A DNA stretch of 64,000 bases, from contig LS997566.1 of the NCBI GenBank assembly GCA_000469685.2, forward strand, positions 30,871,496 through 30,935,495, given 5' to 3'. Made by a program: the position numbers and the translations under genes. Numbering within the stretch: the stretch's first letter is position 1; each line of letters starts with the position of its first letter. The notes beneath the pieces are model-generated. The model saw only the letters and a list, made by a program, of their open reading frames with translations. It did no database searches and had not been told where the DNA came from. Origin of the DNA: Haemonchus contortus (Eukaryota > Nematoda > Chromadorea > Rhabditida > Trichostrongylidae). Positions 1 through 10,900 of this stretch are shown here, piece after piece.

Positions 1-702
1 GAAGCGGTAAGAAAACAACACGTTCTAGGAAATGAGGCAATCGCAGAAGATACATGAAAAGAAGGCTACCAGTAGGTTCACGGAGAGGAAAAGCCGATGT
101 CAGCATAATCCGCTGTCCAGAGATTCAGTCTATGATCAAATAAAGCCATTTTAACGTCTTATTACTATTACAGATACCCTTTAATGACTGATGCCTCATT
201 ATTTCCTTGCACCCTTTTTTCTTTTTTTTTCTAGTACTAGTGTTCCTTCCTTTCCAAATCTCTCCCGCCTACTTGAGTATCTCTTGGATGTGGCAACAGC
301 GACGCAGTGGTTCTTAGGAGGTGATTCTTTGCCTGACCTGCCGGTTGTGAAGTTTCAGCCCTCATCCACATCTCTAAAGCTGAAGTCCATGAGGAACTAT
401 TTTATAGCGGCAGTGTTAGAGTTACTTCAAACCAAGGGGATCACAAAATTATTAGCCGTGAGGCTTTCGCCCATTGTGGCCACTTCCAAATCAGCCATTT
501 TGTAACAGTGTGAAATTGGGCATGCAAGAAGATAGCCACCCGCAGTCACTCTAGATTAAGGAAATTCTCCCTTCTTTTCAATGCTCCTTAGATTTTGGCT
601 TCATGTTTCTGTTAACTGCGGTTATTTCGTCGCAGTACGAGAACAGATCAGGGTTATGAATCGGATGACCGGGCATCCTCAGCAAAGTGAACCTAGACTT
701 AC
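1..702. other. No recognised feature; presumed intron or 3' flank of the receptor gene
   Basis: I searched the minus strand for the second extracellular loop, TM5 and later receptor segments and found none. A T-rich run ending in TTTCTAG near 217-233 resembles a plus-strand splice acceptor, but no coding follows it that I can support. Confidence 0.5.
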
Positions 703-824
703 CGAATACCATAGGACTGGCCACGAGCAGCGAAATCACCCAGGTGGCGCCAATCATTGCGAACACCCGACGCACGTTCTGAGATTGGCGAGAATACTGA
801 ATCGGTCGGCTTACTGCTCGATAC
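703..824 (-). CDS. Receptor exon with DRY motif, intracellular loop 2 and TM4
   Basis: This 122 bp exon has acceptor CTTTTCAG (ending at 825) and donor GTAAGT (697-702). It completes the DRY motif as DRYRAVSRPIQYSRQSQN and continues with a basic loop (NVRRV) into TM4, WVISLLVASPMVFG. The D2-type sequence SPMVFG sits exactly at the donor, as in many amine receptors. The 69 bp intron before it (825-893) can be read through in frame, so gene finders could call it as coding. Confidence 0.78.
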
Positions 825-3800
825 CTGAAAAGGACACAAACGATTGCTGGATAGTGCAACCAGCTAATGTTTATCGTTTTGTGCCGGACTAACCTATCAA
901 AACTAATTATCGCAAGTAAAAGTATAGATGCGGTACTGCACGCTACATCAGATGCCATATAAATATCACACATTAGATTTCCAATGTACCATTCGCCTCG
1001 TTGTACCTGAAAATAATTATTTCTGAGGGAAGTCAGTCTCACCCCTGAATTTCAAATGTCAAACAGATTGTTTTCCCTCAGGGACTTCAAGGAACGCCAG
1101 TCCTACCAAAGGGATTAAGGGAGTAACTGTGACAGTGGTCGAGAGATAGAACAAACTTAGCAGAAAATCGAGAAGAACAAGATTGGAAAGAAAGGTACAC
1201 GTCATCGCAGTTTATGTTCAGTCTATGCACTTCCTCAGGGACTTCATTCAGAGATTTCTATTGTGGCTTACCCAAAATTCAGTTTCTCGGACCTTGGCAG
1301 GTCCCTACCCTTTGCACTTCACGAAAAGAATCATTCCTAAGAGCTCAATGACCATACTTCTGGACCGGAGCCCTACACTCCGACACAATGCCTGCTAATG
1401 ACATTTCTATTATATTTTGTAGCAGATAGCTTCCCGGTTTACTTCCTCGTCAACCGATGTCTACTCTCTTGGGATCCATTGCTTCGGCTGAGGGTTTGAC
1501 AGCTATACTAGGTCTCGGAAAGGGATAGAATGAATACAACAATTATGTACTTCCAGGAGGTTCGCTCGCCCAATTGAACAATTCTGCAACTTTGCTGTTC
1601 TTTGAGCATCGGGGAAGTAATGGCCCTTGATTGTCGGCTCATTTCTCCTGCTACACAATTCCTTCAACATTTTCGAACCGGTGGAAATTTCTGAAGGTAA
1701 ACACCATAAGAATGTGTCATCGTGCTGAATGCTGCCCATCCAGGATGGCTCCCTTTGATGCTCAAAGCATCTGCTGCTCCTGTGGGTGAAGATGGTGTAG
1801 TGACAAGTAGGACGTTATTACACCATGGTCCTAGGATTGAATCCAGGCTTGGTATTCACTTACAATTAGGCCGAGAAAGCCTTGCAGCCCTTCCTTTTGG
1901 TTTATTGGTACCAGACTCATTTGAGAGGATAAAAACACTGACTTGCAAGTCATTGTTTAGGCAACATGCGCATTTGATTAACCACTACGATTCTGAATGA
2001 AAGTCAAATGCGTAGATGGAAGTGGGATGGGTGGGAGCATACCGCAACGGGAATGTCAACTCAGAAGGCTAGGATTCCTTGGTGGCCTCCGAAAGGTGTT
2101 CTTCAACAGTTCAATTTGGTACATACTGGCTTTTTAATATGGTGTCCCATAAGCGGAAATGCTTTGGGTAGCACTCGAAATTAAAGAGGGAACCATGCAT
2201 TTAACTGAACCTTTGATTTTAATTGTTCATATCCCCGAATGCCTGTCGAGTTACGAGAATGTCTAGGCTTGAGAAAGGCACCCTGATTCCGATAATCAAC
2301 CTACCTAGTTTTTCTTTTCCCACAACGATATACTTATTGTACACGATGATGACTATTTTTACCCAAATGAGGGCCCTAGGGGAATAGGTCGATAGCTGAA
2401 TATATTCAAAACACCTATTATGGCTACAAAAATTATATTAGCGATTATACTTATCACTGTTTTCATTGAAGTAGTACATTTCTGGGTTGCTGGGATCTAT
2501 GAACGTCAAGGGGATCTATGAACGAAATGTCCATTGCTGGAATTTGAGGTATTTAGAAGATTGAGAGTTAGTTGCTGTACTAGTTGCTCCTTCCCGAGCA
2601 ATTTGTAGGATCCTCGCAATGAAAAATCTAAGTGAAAAAATTTTCAGAAGCTTTTGCTGGTTTGATTTGACGTTGATGAGGTTTCCCAGATGTGCCGTGC
2701 ACTCAACTACCGTTCAGATTCGCACATTAGCAAGTTGCCTACACAATTGTTTGCTAGGTTTGTCCAGAAATCTGTGGCACCCTACAAAACCCACGCCAAA
2801 GTTTTCATCTTCAGAACCTGATCTGCTACCGATCTAACGTTTTGGTGACGATCCCGAGCAAGAGCTCTCTCGAGTTAGAATCGGGTCAGGTCGCAACCTA
2901 TTGCGAATGGTGTCCTCCTATCTTTCCGGTGATGCCGTATCCCTGGCGAAAGCTGAGGGAACTCATTTTGACCCTTGACTCCTTCTACTTTTGCAGAGCT
3001 AGCAAGTCTTTGTGGGCCCTTACTGAGGAATTTCCACGTGCACCAGCAGCCTAATTGGTCGGCCATCGAAGCTCATTCACCTCCGTTTGGAGTGCTCTTC
3101 TTTGATCTCCATAAAGGTTCGGAGAGCATGAACGACGTCAGTGTTCCATTCAAAGTTCTTCAGAGACGTAGGAGGTTAGCAGGAAATTGGAAGGGAACGA
3201 ACCCGAGTCGATGCGAGTCAACTCCTTTCTTCCTCGTTGGCCACACAAGGAACAGAAGGAACTCCCAACTGACTCTCTTCATAGTTGGGGAAGTTTCCTA
3301 GAGTCAGGTTGTTTGATCATTATTAGAACCTTTTGACCACTAAACGTCAACCACCTGTGAGGCCTTAGAAAGTTTTGAGATTGCCCTATGAACGATTCTC
3401 GAATGATTCAGAGGGAGAATTGAGGTTTTCCCTAAAAGCTGAATTTTAGAGCGAGCAAGTGAAAGGTTCAACATCACAGACCAGTGTTGTTGCTATGCCA
3501 TAAACTATGAATCATATTGCTTGAATTGCTTTCCGTGTGACTTCAAACTTTTAATTTATAGCTTGACTTTGAAAGTTCCCATTTGAGGAAAAACACCGGA
3601 AAGTTCACTTTTGGCAGTCATCCCTCAGTAGCAATCTCACTGGAGTCCGAATCAATTGGGAAAAAGGTCAAAGCAGAGTAATAGTTCGTCATAGGTCAAT
3701 CCATTAGGGATGCGCCAAGTACTCAACTTGGTTGATTGCACGGGCATAGTGAGTACTAATCTTGTATACTAATACTGGAGTGGGTCCGATTTTGCGTTTG

Positions 3801-6630
3801 AATGCGTACGTGGCCTATACAATGGCCTGGAGGAAGCAGCTGATGTACAAGTCATGAAGTATTCGGTCTGGGTTTCGGACCTGGAATCCTTGGACCATGC
3901 GGGTGATAGCGCACAACTGCAGTGAGAGAACACAACTTCAGTCAAGGTATTTCCCACGGGTGACTGCCAAGATTATTTTCCACAGATGAGAAACTGTATC
4001 ATCTTTCCCCGATTAGGCTCAAAGGACAGTGGATAAAGGCTATGCCGTCAATCAATCCCGTTTGTGGGATGCATTCGACATCGTTTCAAAATCGTAGTGG
4101 CGCTTTGAATGCGTGTATGACCTAAACAATGAATTGCGCTGGCTAACCGACGTACAAGCTAGTGCTTTTATCCTTCCAAACGAGTCCTATACCAAGAAAT
4201 CGACCCCGGAGCTATGAAAAGCTTGGATGGTCTGAGCAATAGCAGTCAGGTATCCGTACCGTAGATGAGGCATGAGTGATAGTGCCCCACTTGCTACTGC
4301 ACCACTGCCGCTCTATTAATAAACCAGATCAAGCTTACGCATCCCAAAAGAGCCCAGTCCGCTTCCTGAGTCAGCTACCACAAAATTCAACCACATTTTC
4401 TTTATCTTTCACTTTTCATCGGCTCAACACCGCAAGACATTGTATAGGACAAATACGCATTCAAACTGCTCCTACGATTCCAAATGGAAGACGGATGTAG
4501 GACGCATCTCGTAAGCGGAATTGGTCAACGTAAAAAGGGATATTCGGAGCTAGTGTAGTTGCTCGGATCTGCCTTATTTCCCTAGCATTTTTTAAGTTTT
4601 CGATCTCAAATGGGAATGATTTTTACGCTCATGAGACTGGGAGCATTTGATATTTGGTAAGTATTTTCAAGCTGGTTCGAGGGTACCCTTCGCCTTCATT
4701 TATGCAATGAACGGACATTTCCAGTTCATAAAACACGAAGATCTTTGTTGCCCACTAATCCCGTCTAATTCAGAATACCGCTTCAGCAGCCCGAGAAAAA
4801 CCGTGGTGATCCAATTATGGTGTTTGGCGATTTGGCACCACATGACCATAATGAAATTGTGTGATGTGTGTGAGGTCGATTCTAATCGTTTTTCAGAAAA
4901 CTGGGAAGTTGAATCACACGGCCAATGTCGAATTACACATGCTACAAACAAACAAATAAACCAATTCCCCAGGAGTCAAAACAAGACGACGAGCCCCCGC
5001 TGGTCTTAATACAAAGCCCTGGCTGAGATGAAAGGGTTTAACTCATCCACCGAAAAATCGAAAATATGTCAAAACTCATATGCATTACTGATGGAGCTGT
5101 GACGAAGGAGCGCCCTAGGGTTACAGAGGACTTTGAGGATTCTGACAGAAGAATAATTTATGCCAGAATACGAATAATTCTGCTGAAATTCATCTATTTT
5201 CATTATTACCCTCTTTTTTTTTTACTAGCGTTATGACTGGTAAATTGACCTTAACAATTCATCCATTTTCATCGTATTTCTATGATTGCCTGAGGCTGAA
5301 CCTTTCTTTTGAAGGAGTTACTTCAGCCCACCGAATTGTCGTACTAGAGCCGCCTCAGTCCGCGTCTACTTTCATATGTTTGGATCAAGTTCTTGCTAAT
5401 TTTTTGAATAACAGTTCGCCCAGCATCCAGCCGGATCCAGCAAGCAAATTTGTCATAATGATTGCCACATTTCTGACTTTTTTGTCCCTCCTGTAAAGCT
5501 CCTCGAAGTTTTTCGAATTTTATTCTAGGATGAACGTGCGACTCTCATTGATACCGCAAGAAACGCTGTGGGGTCGAAAAACGGCTGGATAGAGCGTAAT
5601 AAAAGCCCCGAGGTCGGCTTAGGCGATGCACACACCCAAAGGCGGTCGAGTTGACACGACATTGTAGAGGCTGTAGAGATTGCACCATTCGCACCAGGAC
5701 GCACACATTGCACGCAGGCGGCTTACTGTAGCCAGCTGTACGCAATAACGCACACATTTGAACAGCTCGTCCAGATAGTCCTTCCATGTAACTTTTGCCT
5801 CACATTCCCGTCCATCCCTCAAATCGACTAGTGATTTTGAAGCTCTGTAACCCTCTGAGTCCGATTTTTCGCCCTTTTTGCCCGATTCTGGACTATCGGT
5901 TCCTTGCATTATTCGTCCAAAACTAGACACCGTAAAAGTATCTTGAACTCTGCCTTCAACTGGCCTTCGACTGCTTCCTGGCCACGATCAGAGTGAAGCA
6001 AAGTTTTTGAAACGGAAAGTTGTCCCTCGCTGATTTTGGGCTCTCTAGCAAAGTTATGTTGCTCGTTATACTCGAAGTAGTCAAGCCACTTTTTCTAGAC
6101 GGACCAAGGCATTAAACTTTCTATTTTCGTCGTGGAAGCTTGACTAAGTTTTTCGTCAGCTAAACTGCTGGTGTGAATGAAAATCGTTGGACTGAAATGG
6201 GGCCATTGACAGCTGGAAGCTAGAAAAATTGAAGTGCGAAAACACTTCCAAACAAATGAAACTCCCTCACGCCACTGAGCGCTACCCTAAATGAGGCATA
6301 AAGCTTCCAAATAGTCTAAAGGCACTTACATGAACATAGACGGCATAGGGCATGACGAACAGGGCGCTAGCAGATCGGCTACGGCAAGTTCCAAGAAATA
6401 AGAAAGTTGATCGCCGTCTGAAGAGCTCGATAGCGTAATACGGAGATTGATGACCAGGAGATTGCCCAAGGATCGTGACCATCGGGATCAGGATCAGCAG
6501 CAGTCCCTGATGCTTGATTGGTGGTTGGTCGATCAGAATTCCAAATGTGTGTGGTGAGGATGTGGCATCTCCGCCTGTGGTCTCATTTGACCCCGGCCGG
6601 TAAGGACCACGACCCGTTAGGGCCCATCAC
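703..6630 (-). CDS. Dopamine D2-like (biogenic amine) G-protein-coupled receptor, partial gene, three exons
   Basis: A class A 7TM receptor of the plasma membrane, expected to bind a monoamine and signal through a heterotrimeric G protein. Exons on the minus strand are 6330-6630 (TM1, first loop, TM2), 894-1006 (start of TM3) and 703-824 (DRY motif, second loop, TM4). Visible hallmarks are LAVADLL in TM2, a TM3 stretch with CDIYMASDVACSTAS, then ISFDRYRAVSRP, and TM4 with GATWVISLLVASPMVFG. The aspartate in ASDVACS fits the amine-binding Asp of TM3. Phases agree across both introns, and donors and acceptors are canonical. The family pattern is closest to D2-type receptors such as nematode DOP-2/DOP-3, but I cannot pick the orthologue. 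TM5-TM7 were not found in the 702 bases downstream. Exon 1 carries frame breaks. Confidence 0.78.
894..1006 (-). CDS. Receptor exon with start of TM3
   Basis: This 113 bp exon is bounded by acceptor ATTTTCAG (ending at 1007) and donor GTTAGT (888-893). It opens in phase 0 with V-Q-R-G-E-W, which fits the phase-0 end of the TM1-TM2 exon. It contains the expected extracellular Cys (LMCDIY), the TM3 Asp and ends inside the Arg codon of the D-R-Y motif. The frame is intact. Confidence 0.78.
1788..2016 (+). repeat. SINE-A copy (tRNA-derived SINE)
   Basis: The tRNA-like head has box A TGGTGTAGTGACAAG at 1793-1807 and a box B version GGATTGAATCC at 1834-1844. The body follows in family order: TTGGTACCAGACTC, GGATAAAAACACTGACTTG, then CTACGATTCTGAATG. 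The 3' end decays near 2016 without the usual TTTATCC tail. It lies in receptor intron 1, opposite to the gene. Confidence 0.75.
2017..3785. other. Intron 1 sequence without recognised feature
   Basis: A small direct repeat of GGATCTATGAACG lies at about 2490-2525. Short open frames occur on both strands near 2.6-3.3 kb, but none resembles a protein I know. Confidence 0.5.
3786..3930 (-). repeat. Degraded SINE-A copy
   Basis: Family words GAATGCGTACGTGGCCTATA and TGATGTACAAGTCA are followed by a decayed tRNA-like head (GCGCACAACTGC region at about 3909-3920). Parts of the middle body are missing. It is recognised only by comparison with the better copies in this window. Confidence 0.55.
4031..4312 (-). 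repeat. SINE-A copy, nearly full length
   Basis: Reading on the minus strand, the head begins near 4312 with box A at about 4290-4304 (complement of CTTGCTACTGCACCA). The copy runs through the body to the 3' tail, seen as GGATAAAGG at 4031. The box B region is poorly preserved. The body words AATCGTAGTGGCGC and GACGTACAAGC are clear. Confidence 0.7.
4437..4540 (+). repeat. SINE-A 3' fragment
   Basis: Only the 3' third is present: CATTGTATAGGAC, ATACGCATTCAAA, CTACGATTCCAAATGGAAG and GACGCATCTCGTAAG. It faces the nearby minus-strand copy tail-away, about 125 bp off, so the two form a loose inverted pair in the intron. Confidence 0.55.
4541..5559. other. Intron 1 sequence without recognised feature
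   Basis: There is a T-rich run at about 5212-5223. An open frame of about 120 codons at 4647-5009 (+) has no recognisable domain and overlaps an 83-codon frame on the other strand, so it is probably chance. Confidence 0.45.
5560..5930 (-). mobile_element. Fragment of the GGCACAG-ended DNA element (MITE family)
   Basis: On the minus strand this shares the family order of the copies at 24.2, 42.9 and 57.2 kb: a GAxGGACGGGAATGT-like word, ACATGGAAGGACTATCTGG, ACGAGCTGTTC, GTACAGCTGGCT, then CCGTTTTTCGACC. Neither terminal inverted repeat was found, so the copy is truncated. It is in sense orientation to the receptor gene, inside intron 1. Confidence 0.55.
6330..6630 (-). CDS. Receptor exon with TM1 and TM2; reading frame broken
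   Basis: The acceptor TTTCAG ends at 6631 and the donor GTAAGT occupies 6324-6329. An ATG follows the acceptor at once (ATGGGCCC, near 6627) and opens a short frame with an NGS sequon; a later frame has an N-E-T sequon, fitting a glycosylated extracellular N-terminus. TM1 appears as LLLILIPMVTILG (about 6465-6503) and then, in another frame, GNLLVIN (6446-6466). The loop and TM2 appear as RALQTAINFLIS (6394-6429), LAVADLLA (6365-6388) and ALFVMPYAVYVH (6330-6365), each in a different frame from its neighbour. Together these segments give the receptor order with no missing part. I therefore infer small indels rather than a chance match. Confidence 0.7.
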
Positions 6631-9600
6631 CTGAAATCTGAAGTTTTCATAGCAAAAAATTTGGAGAAGGACTGGTCGCGAAAAACGGAATGACGACGAT
6701 TCGGTGATACTTTGTAGGAAACGAAAACCATCAGAAATTCAAGGAGCGGAGGAAGAACTTGCGTAGTTGACATAAATGACGATAACTAACATTCATGAGG
6801 AAGAGTGGACAAGTAGTTATGAAGTAGTAAAGTGGTAGCAGGTCTAAAAGAATAGCTTCACAAAGCTGGTATGGCCTAGATCAAAGACATCTTCTGAAAT
6901 GTCTGAAAAATCAGAGACGAACCGACTATAAAAGTTAAGCGGCGATGGGCAAAAGGCCCACCCATTTGGCAGAGGCCCCTCCCAATGAGCGCCCGAGGTG
7001 GAGAGGCATTAAAGTATGATCATAGCTCTATTGATAGGAGAACGTTTAGGAGAAATTGCTAGGAGAGATCAAAAGGGAATGGGTTCTGAATAAGAGACTC
7101 AACTAATCGAAAAACAACAATGGAATGGATAACCTTCACAGATGATGACCAGAGAGGGAGTTTCAGACGTTTCTAGCTCCCTTTTGTGTGTGAAACCACC
7201 TACCATGCAGCCCCTCTTCTCCCTCCTCTCCCCTTCTCCCCGCCCCCGGAAATCATTTTAGCCAAGGGACACTCTTTACAAGCATATGCTAGTGAACAAA
7301 CAAACAAACAAACAAACAAACAAACGGTAAAAAGCAAATACTTACTCTCAGTGCCTCTGTGTTCTGAGAAATTGAATGTCCAACATTAATGACCCTCGCT
7401 GTAGCGCTGTGGGGAACGAACACAGAATCTAATATTTTCTACAGAATGATTGTTCTTTTACCTACGGAGGTGAGATCGGCATTCTCCATAAATCACCTTG
7501 GTCGCAAGATTTATTTCATGTACTCGTTTCCCTCTTAGATGTCCCTGATACCAATAGAATGACGGTTAATAGACATTGAATTCAGCCGGCAGGCTAGGAA
7601 ATTGGGCTAGCGATTGAGTAATGACAAAACAATCTTCTCCAAGATTTCCTATACACCAAGCCAGGTGGTTTTTTTCCAAGCAGTACAATCAACATCTGAA
7701 AGATTTCGTTTCCAGCAAATGACTCACAAATAGGAGTATTCCAGGCAAAATAAGAGATACCAAAACAACAAGCAAACAATATAAAACCGCTATTTTGTTT
7801 ACTTTACCTTATAATTTGCCTATTATGGAAAATATCAAGTTTACAGCACCACAACATTCATTTCCGTACATTTCAGCACTGAAATTAATCACACCTCCAA
7901 CCTGGAAAGGAGTCAGGCAGTTGTTAAAAGACGCTACTCCTATTCAGAGAGCTCCAGCCGTCGGACCCATAAAGCCATTCATACTCGGTAATCAGCTATT
8001 TAGCAAACTCGTAAGAACTGAAGAATGATGGAGTTGAGAATGGATGATAGCCAAAAAACGCTGTGTTCTACAGTTTTGCGGTTCAGTAGCTATTCTTGAT
8101 GGAACTGAAAAAGGAGTAGGGCGTCTCGGAAGAATTTACTGACCCATGCTCAGGACACACGGACAATAAAAGTAGGAAAAAATTCCCGATTTCTGGCTAT
8201 TCAAGGCTCTATCTTTTACTGAAAATGAACTAAAGGGGTAATCAAAGGATTTCCACGAATTCCTTCAAGCATACCGAAATTCCGCAGAGTCTTTGGTAAC
8301 TCCTATCACGAGATGCCATAAGATGCCAATGATTGTAAACCTCCAAGGGGGAATGGATATTCACATAAAGACATTCAATACACCCTCCAAGTACTGTATC
8401 GGTAATGCCCTGATCGTCGTATACTACGTGTAGGATAACCATCTTTGATTAATTGACTACTTACTTTTCCTTAACTTTGATCTGAAAAGAATTTTGGTCC
8501 TGAAAAACTGAAAACCTCTCGAAAATAAGTACATGAACACTTTCAGGGACTTGAATTGCCCATTCAGTTTTGAGGTGGGCCACTCAAAGAACTGGTAAAA
8601 TGAAAAGTGAGAGGAAGGTCGGATAGAAGCTTTTAGGATAGCAGATAATCTCATATTTATGATACTGAACCCAGACTTGTCATCGAAGCACCGGCTGTTT
8701 GGTTCCGCACATCTGGTCACAATTGGTTCAACACCTGCAAAATTTTATAAAGAGGTGCTAAAGGGTATGGTGAGAAGTAGCCAACGGTTGTAAAGTAACA
8801 GTGGGAGAGGTCAGTAGAGGAAAAGAAAAAAAGGTTGACATTGAAAGGAAGTAGTCGATTGGGTGCATAGTACAAAACGACTCTTTGGTTGGTTTAAGAT
8901 GAGTTATTGCCTAAATTAACTTATTTCTAAAATTCATGTCAGTAAAAAATCTTGTCAAGTGGACTACAAGCAACTTATCAAGCATAAATCACCTGCCAGG
9001 TAATAATACAATAAGCCTCCCCGCGACCGACTCAGGACTGCTCAGTTCAGCATGACCGATACCCAAGATGATGCTGGGTTCTCTCGGATCAGTGACCTGT
9101 CAAGTATTAAGTCTTCTTATGCCCCTTACATATTCTTCTATTCATGAGCGATTCCTCATGACCACAGATAACATCCAGAAAACTACCGTAATCTTTGTTT
9201 ACTGTACGTGCTGCAAACGTTCCATGCCGTTTTATGCGACATCGGTAAAATCACTTTTACCATCTGATGATGTATTTTGATATGTTTACGATTATAAGTG
9301 CATGGTGAATCACCCCTACAAACATCTGTAAACATGGAGCATGTCCTTTATAACACCAACTGATAGGAACGGACTTTTCGAGAATCTTCCAGAGAATTCT
9401 TTGAGGGAAACACGATCAAATCAAAAAGTCAACGGAGCCGTCACCTGGAAGGTTATCTACAAAGGAGCAAACTGTAGGTAGGTGTAAGCACGTCAAAAGA
9501 GATGAAATACGAAAAAGTCTGGTGAAAGCAGTCCTGCAGAATGAGTTGCAGACGTATGTACTTTCAGGTAAACCCGAAGTATCCGATCGGCTATATTTCG

Positions 9601-10626
9601 CCTCTACAAGAGCCTAGCTAATTCCTGGGCAAACAAAACCGGGTACTCGAGGTTTTGAGCAACCTCGTTGGGAGGCCTGTTCATTTACATGTGTCTAGGA
9701 CAATTACAAAAAGCGCCCTTCCTCAAAAACGTCTGTGTTTGATCAGTTTGTAAGCCGAGGTGGAAGAACTTCTGGAAGGGCCCTCAGCAGATATTTGGGC
9801 CTGTATAAACCATTTTGGTCAAAATTCAAAAAATTGTCTCCGGAAATTCGGAGGATTTCTTAGAATATGAAGGAGATAGATTGAACAGCTGGCGGAAGGA
9901 TGTGGAATGTGTTTGCGATTCTCTTATGTATTCGTTCCGACTTCAAATGCCGTTCATTTGAAAGGCCCGTGTAGCTGCTGCAATCAAAGTCACAAAGGGG
10001 TTCCTGCGATGACGTGAGCAAGGGAAACACTATTGTTACAAAGGGCTCACTGGAAGTCGTTGAAGGGTCATTACCTGGATGGAGGGTATCGCATCATTTC
10101 TGTGGTAATGTAAAGCGATTCCGATTCTAAATTTCACAATGGGAGGAGGAATGGGAAGGAAGAAGGCGTGGGAGAAGAGGAGTGGGGGGAGGGTGGAGGA
10201 GGAGGGAAAATGGGGCAGGCTGTCGTTGTCAAAAATAAGATGATGGCTCAAGAATAAGACGATCAAGTGAAACACTGAAACCAACTGGCAGTTCGGAGAA
10301 GTCAGAGGGAGTATATTACCATTCAGTACAAGTAAGATTTACATATTATACCAACTTTGAATAATTCAAAAACAGGGTCCCTCAATGGCAAACCGTTTCT
10401 CTCGCTCTATTATCTCGCTGAAATAAATGCTTAAAATTGCAGAAAACAGACACTTTAGTGCGAACTACAGACGGATGGACTGGGATTTTGAAAGCACCAG
10501 CATGGGGCCTCTCATTATTGTGAACTGCCCTATGGAAGCTTTGTCTACAAGAAAAAGGCCAGGGACAAAAATCCCCTGAACGACCCAAGAATGAACAAGT
10601 GAAAGTAGATAAACCTCCCATTTCAG
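6631..10626. other. Upstream flank or further 5' intron of the receptor; no gene recognised
   Basis: The only structured item is an (AAAC)n run at 7295-7325. A purine-rich stretch with GGAGGA and GGGG lies at about 10140-10215. No upstream receptor exon or promoter element could be supported. Confidence 0.5.
7295..7325 (+). repeat. (CAAA)n microsatellite, about 8 units
   Basis: An uninterrupted CAAA tetranucleotide run follows TAGTGAA. It is a simple repeat with no sign of being the tail of a retroelement copy. Confidence 0.95.
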
Positions 10627-10900
10627 GGTTGCGCCCTATATTTGACTTCCATTCAGAATCGTAGCGTCGTGTTTAATACGCTGGTGGCCTATACAGATTT
10701 GTGGTGGCCAGCCAATGTACAACTTGGTGCTTTTATTCTCCCAGACGAGTCTGATTTCAATTCCCAGACGAGTATGATACCAACCAAGCGACCTAGAAGG
10801 AATAGAAGCCTTGGTTGGTCCAAACGAGCCCGATCAAGGATTCCATGCCCGGACCAGGCGTGTGTTATGGTGCCCCACTCGCCCCTATACCACTTCTAAC
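10627..10900 (-). repeat. SINE-A copy lacking its 3' tail
   Basis: Family words in minus orientation are GTTGCGCCC, CATTCAGAATCGTAGCG, GTGGCCTATACAG, GGCCAGCCAATGTACAA and CCCAGACGAGTCTGAT. The CCCAGACGAGT word is doubled at about 10740 and 10763, a small internal duplication. The tRNA-like head lies at about 10850-10895, with box A reading as the complement of the CCCCTATACCAC word. Confidence 0.7.

Noticed and set aside
578..696. Extension of the receptor frame past TM4 to the stop at 578
   Set aside because: A strong GTAAGT donor lies at 697-702, right after SPMVFG. The sequence beyond it does not look like the second extracellular loop, so it is intron.
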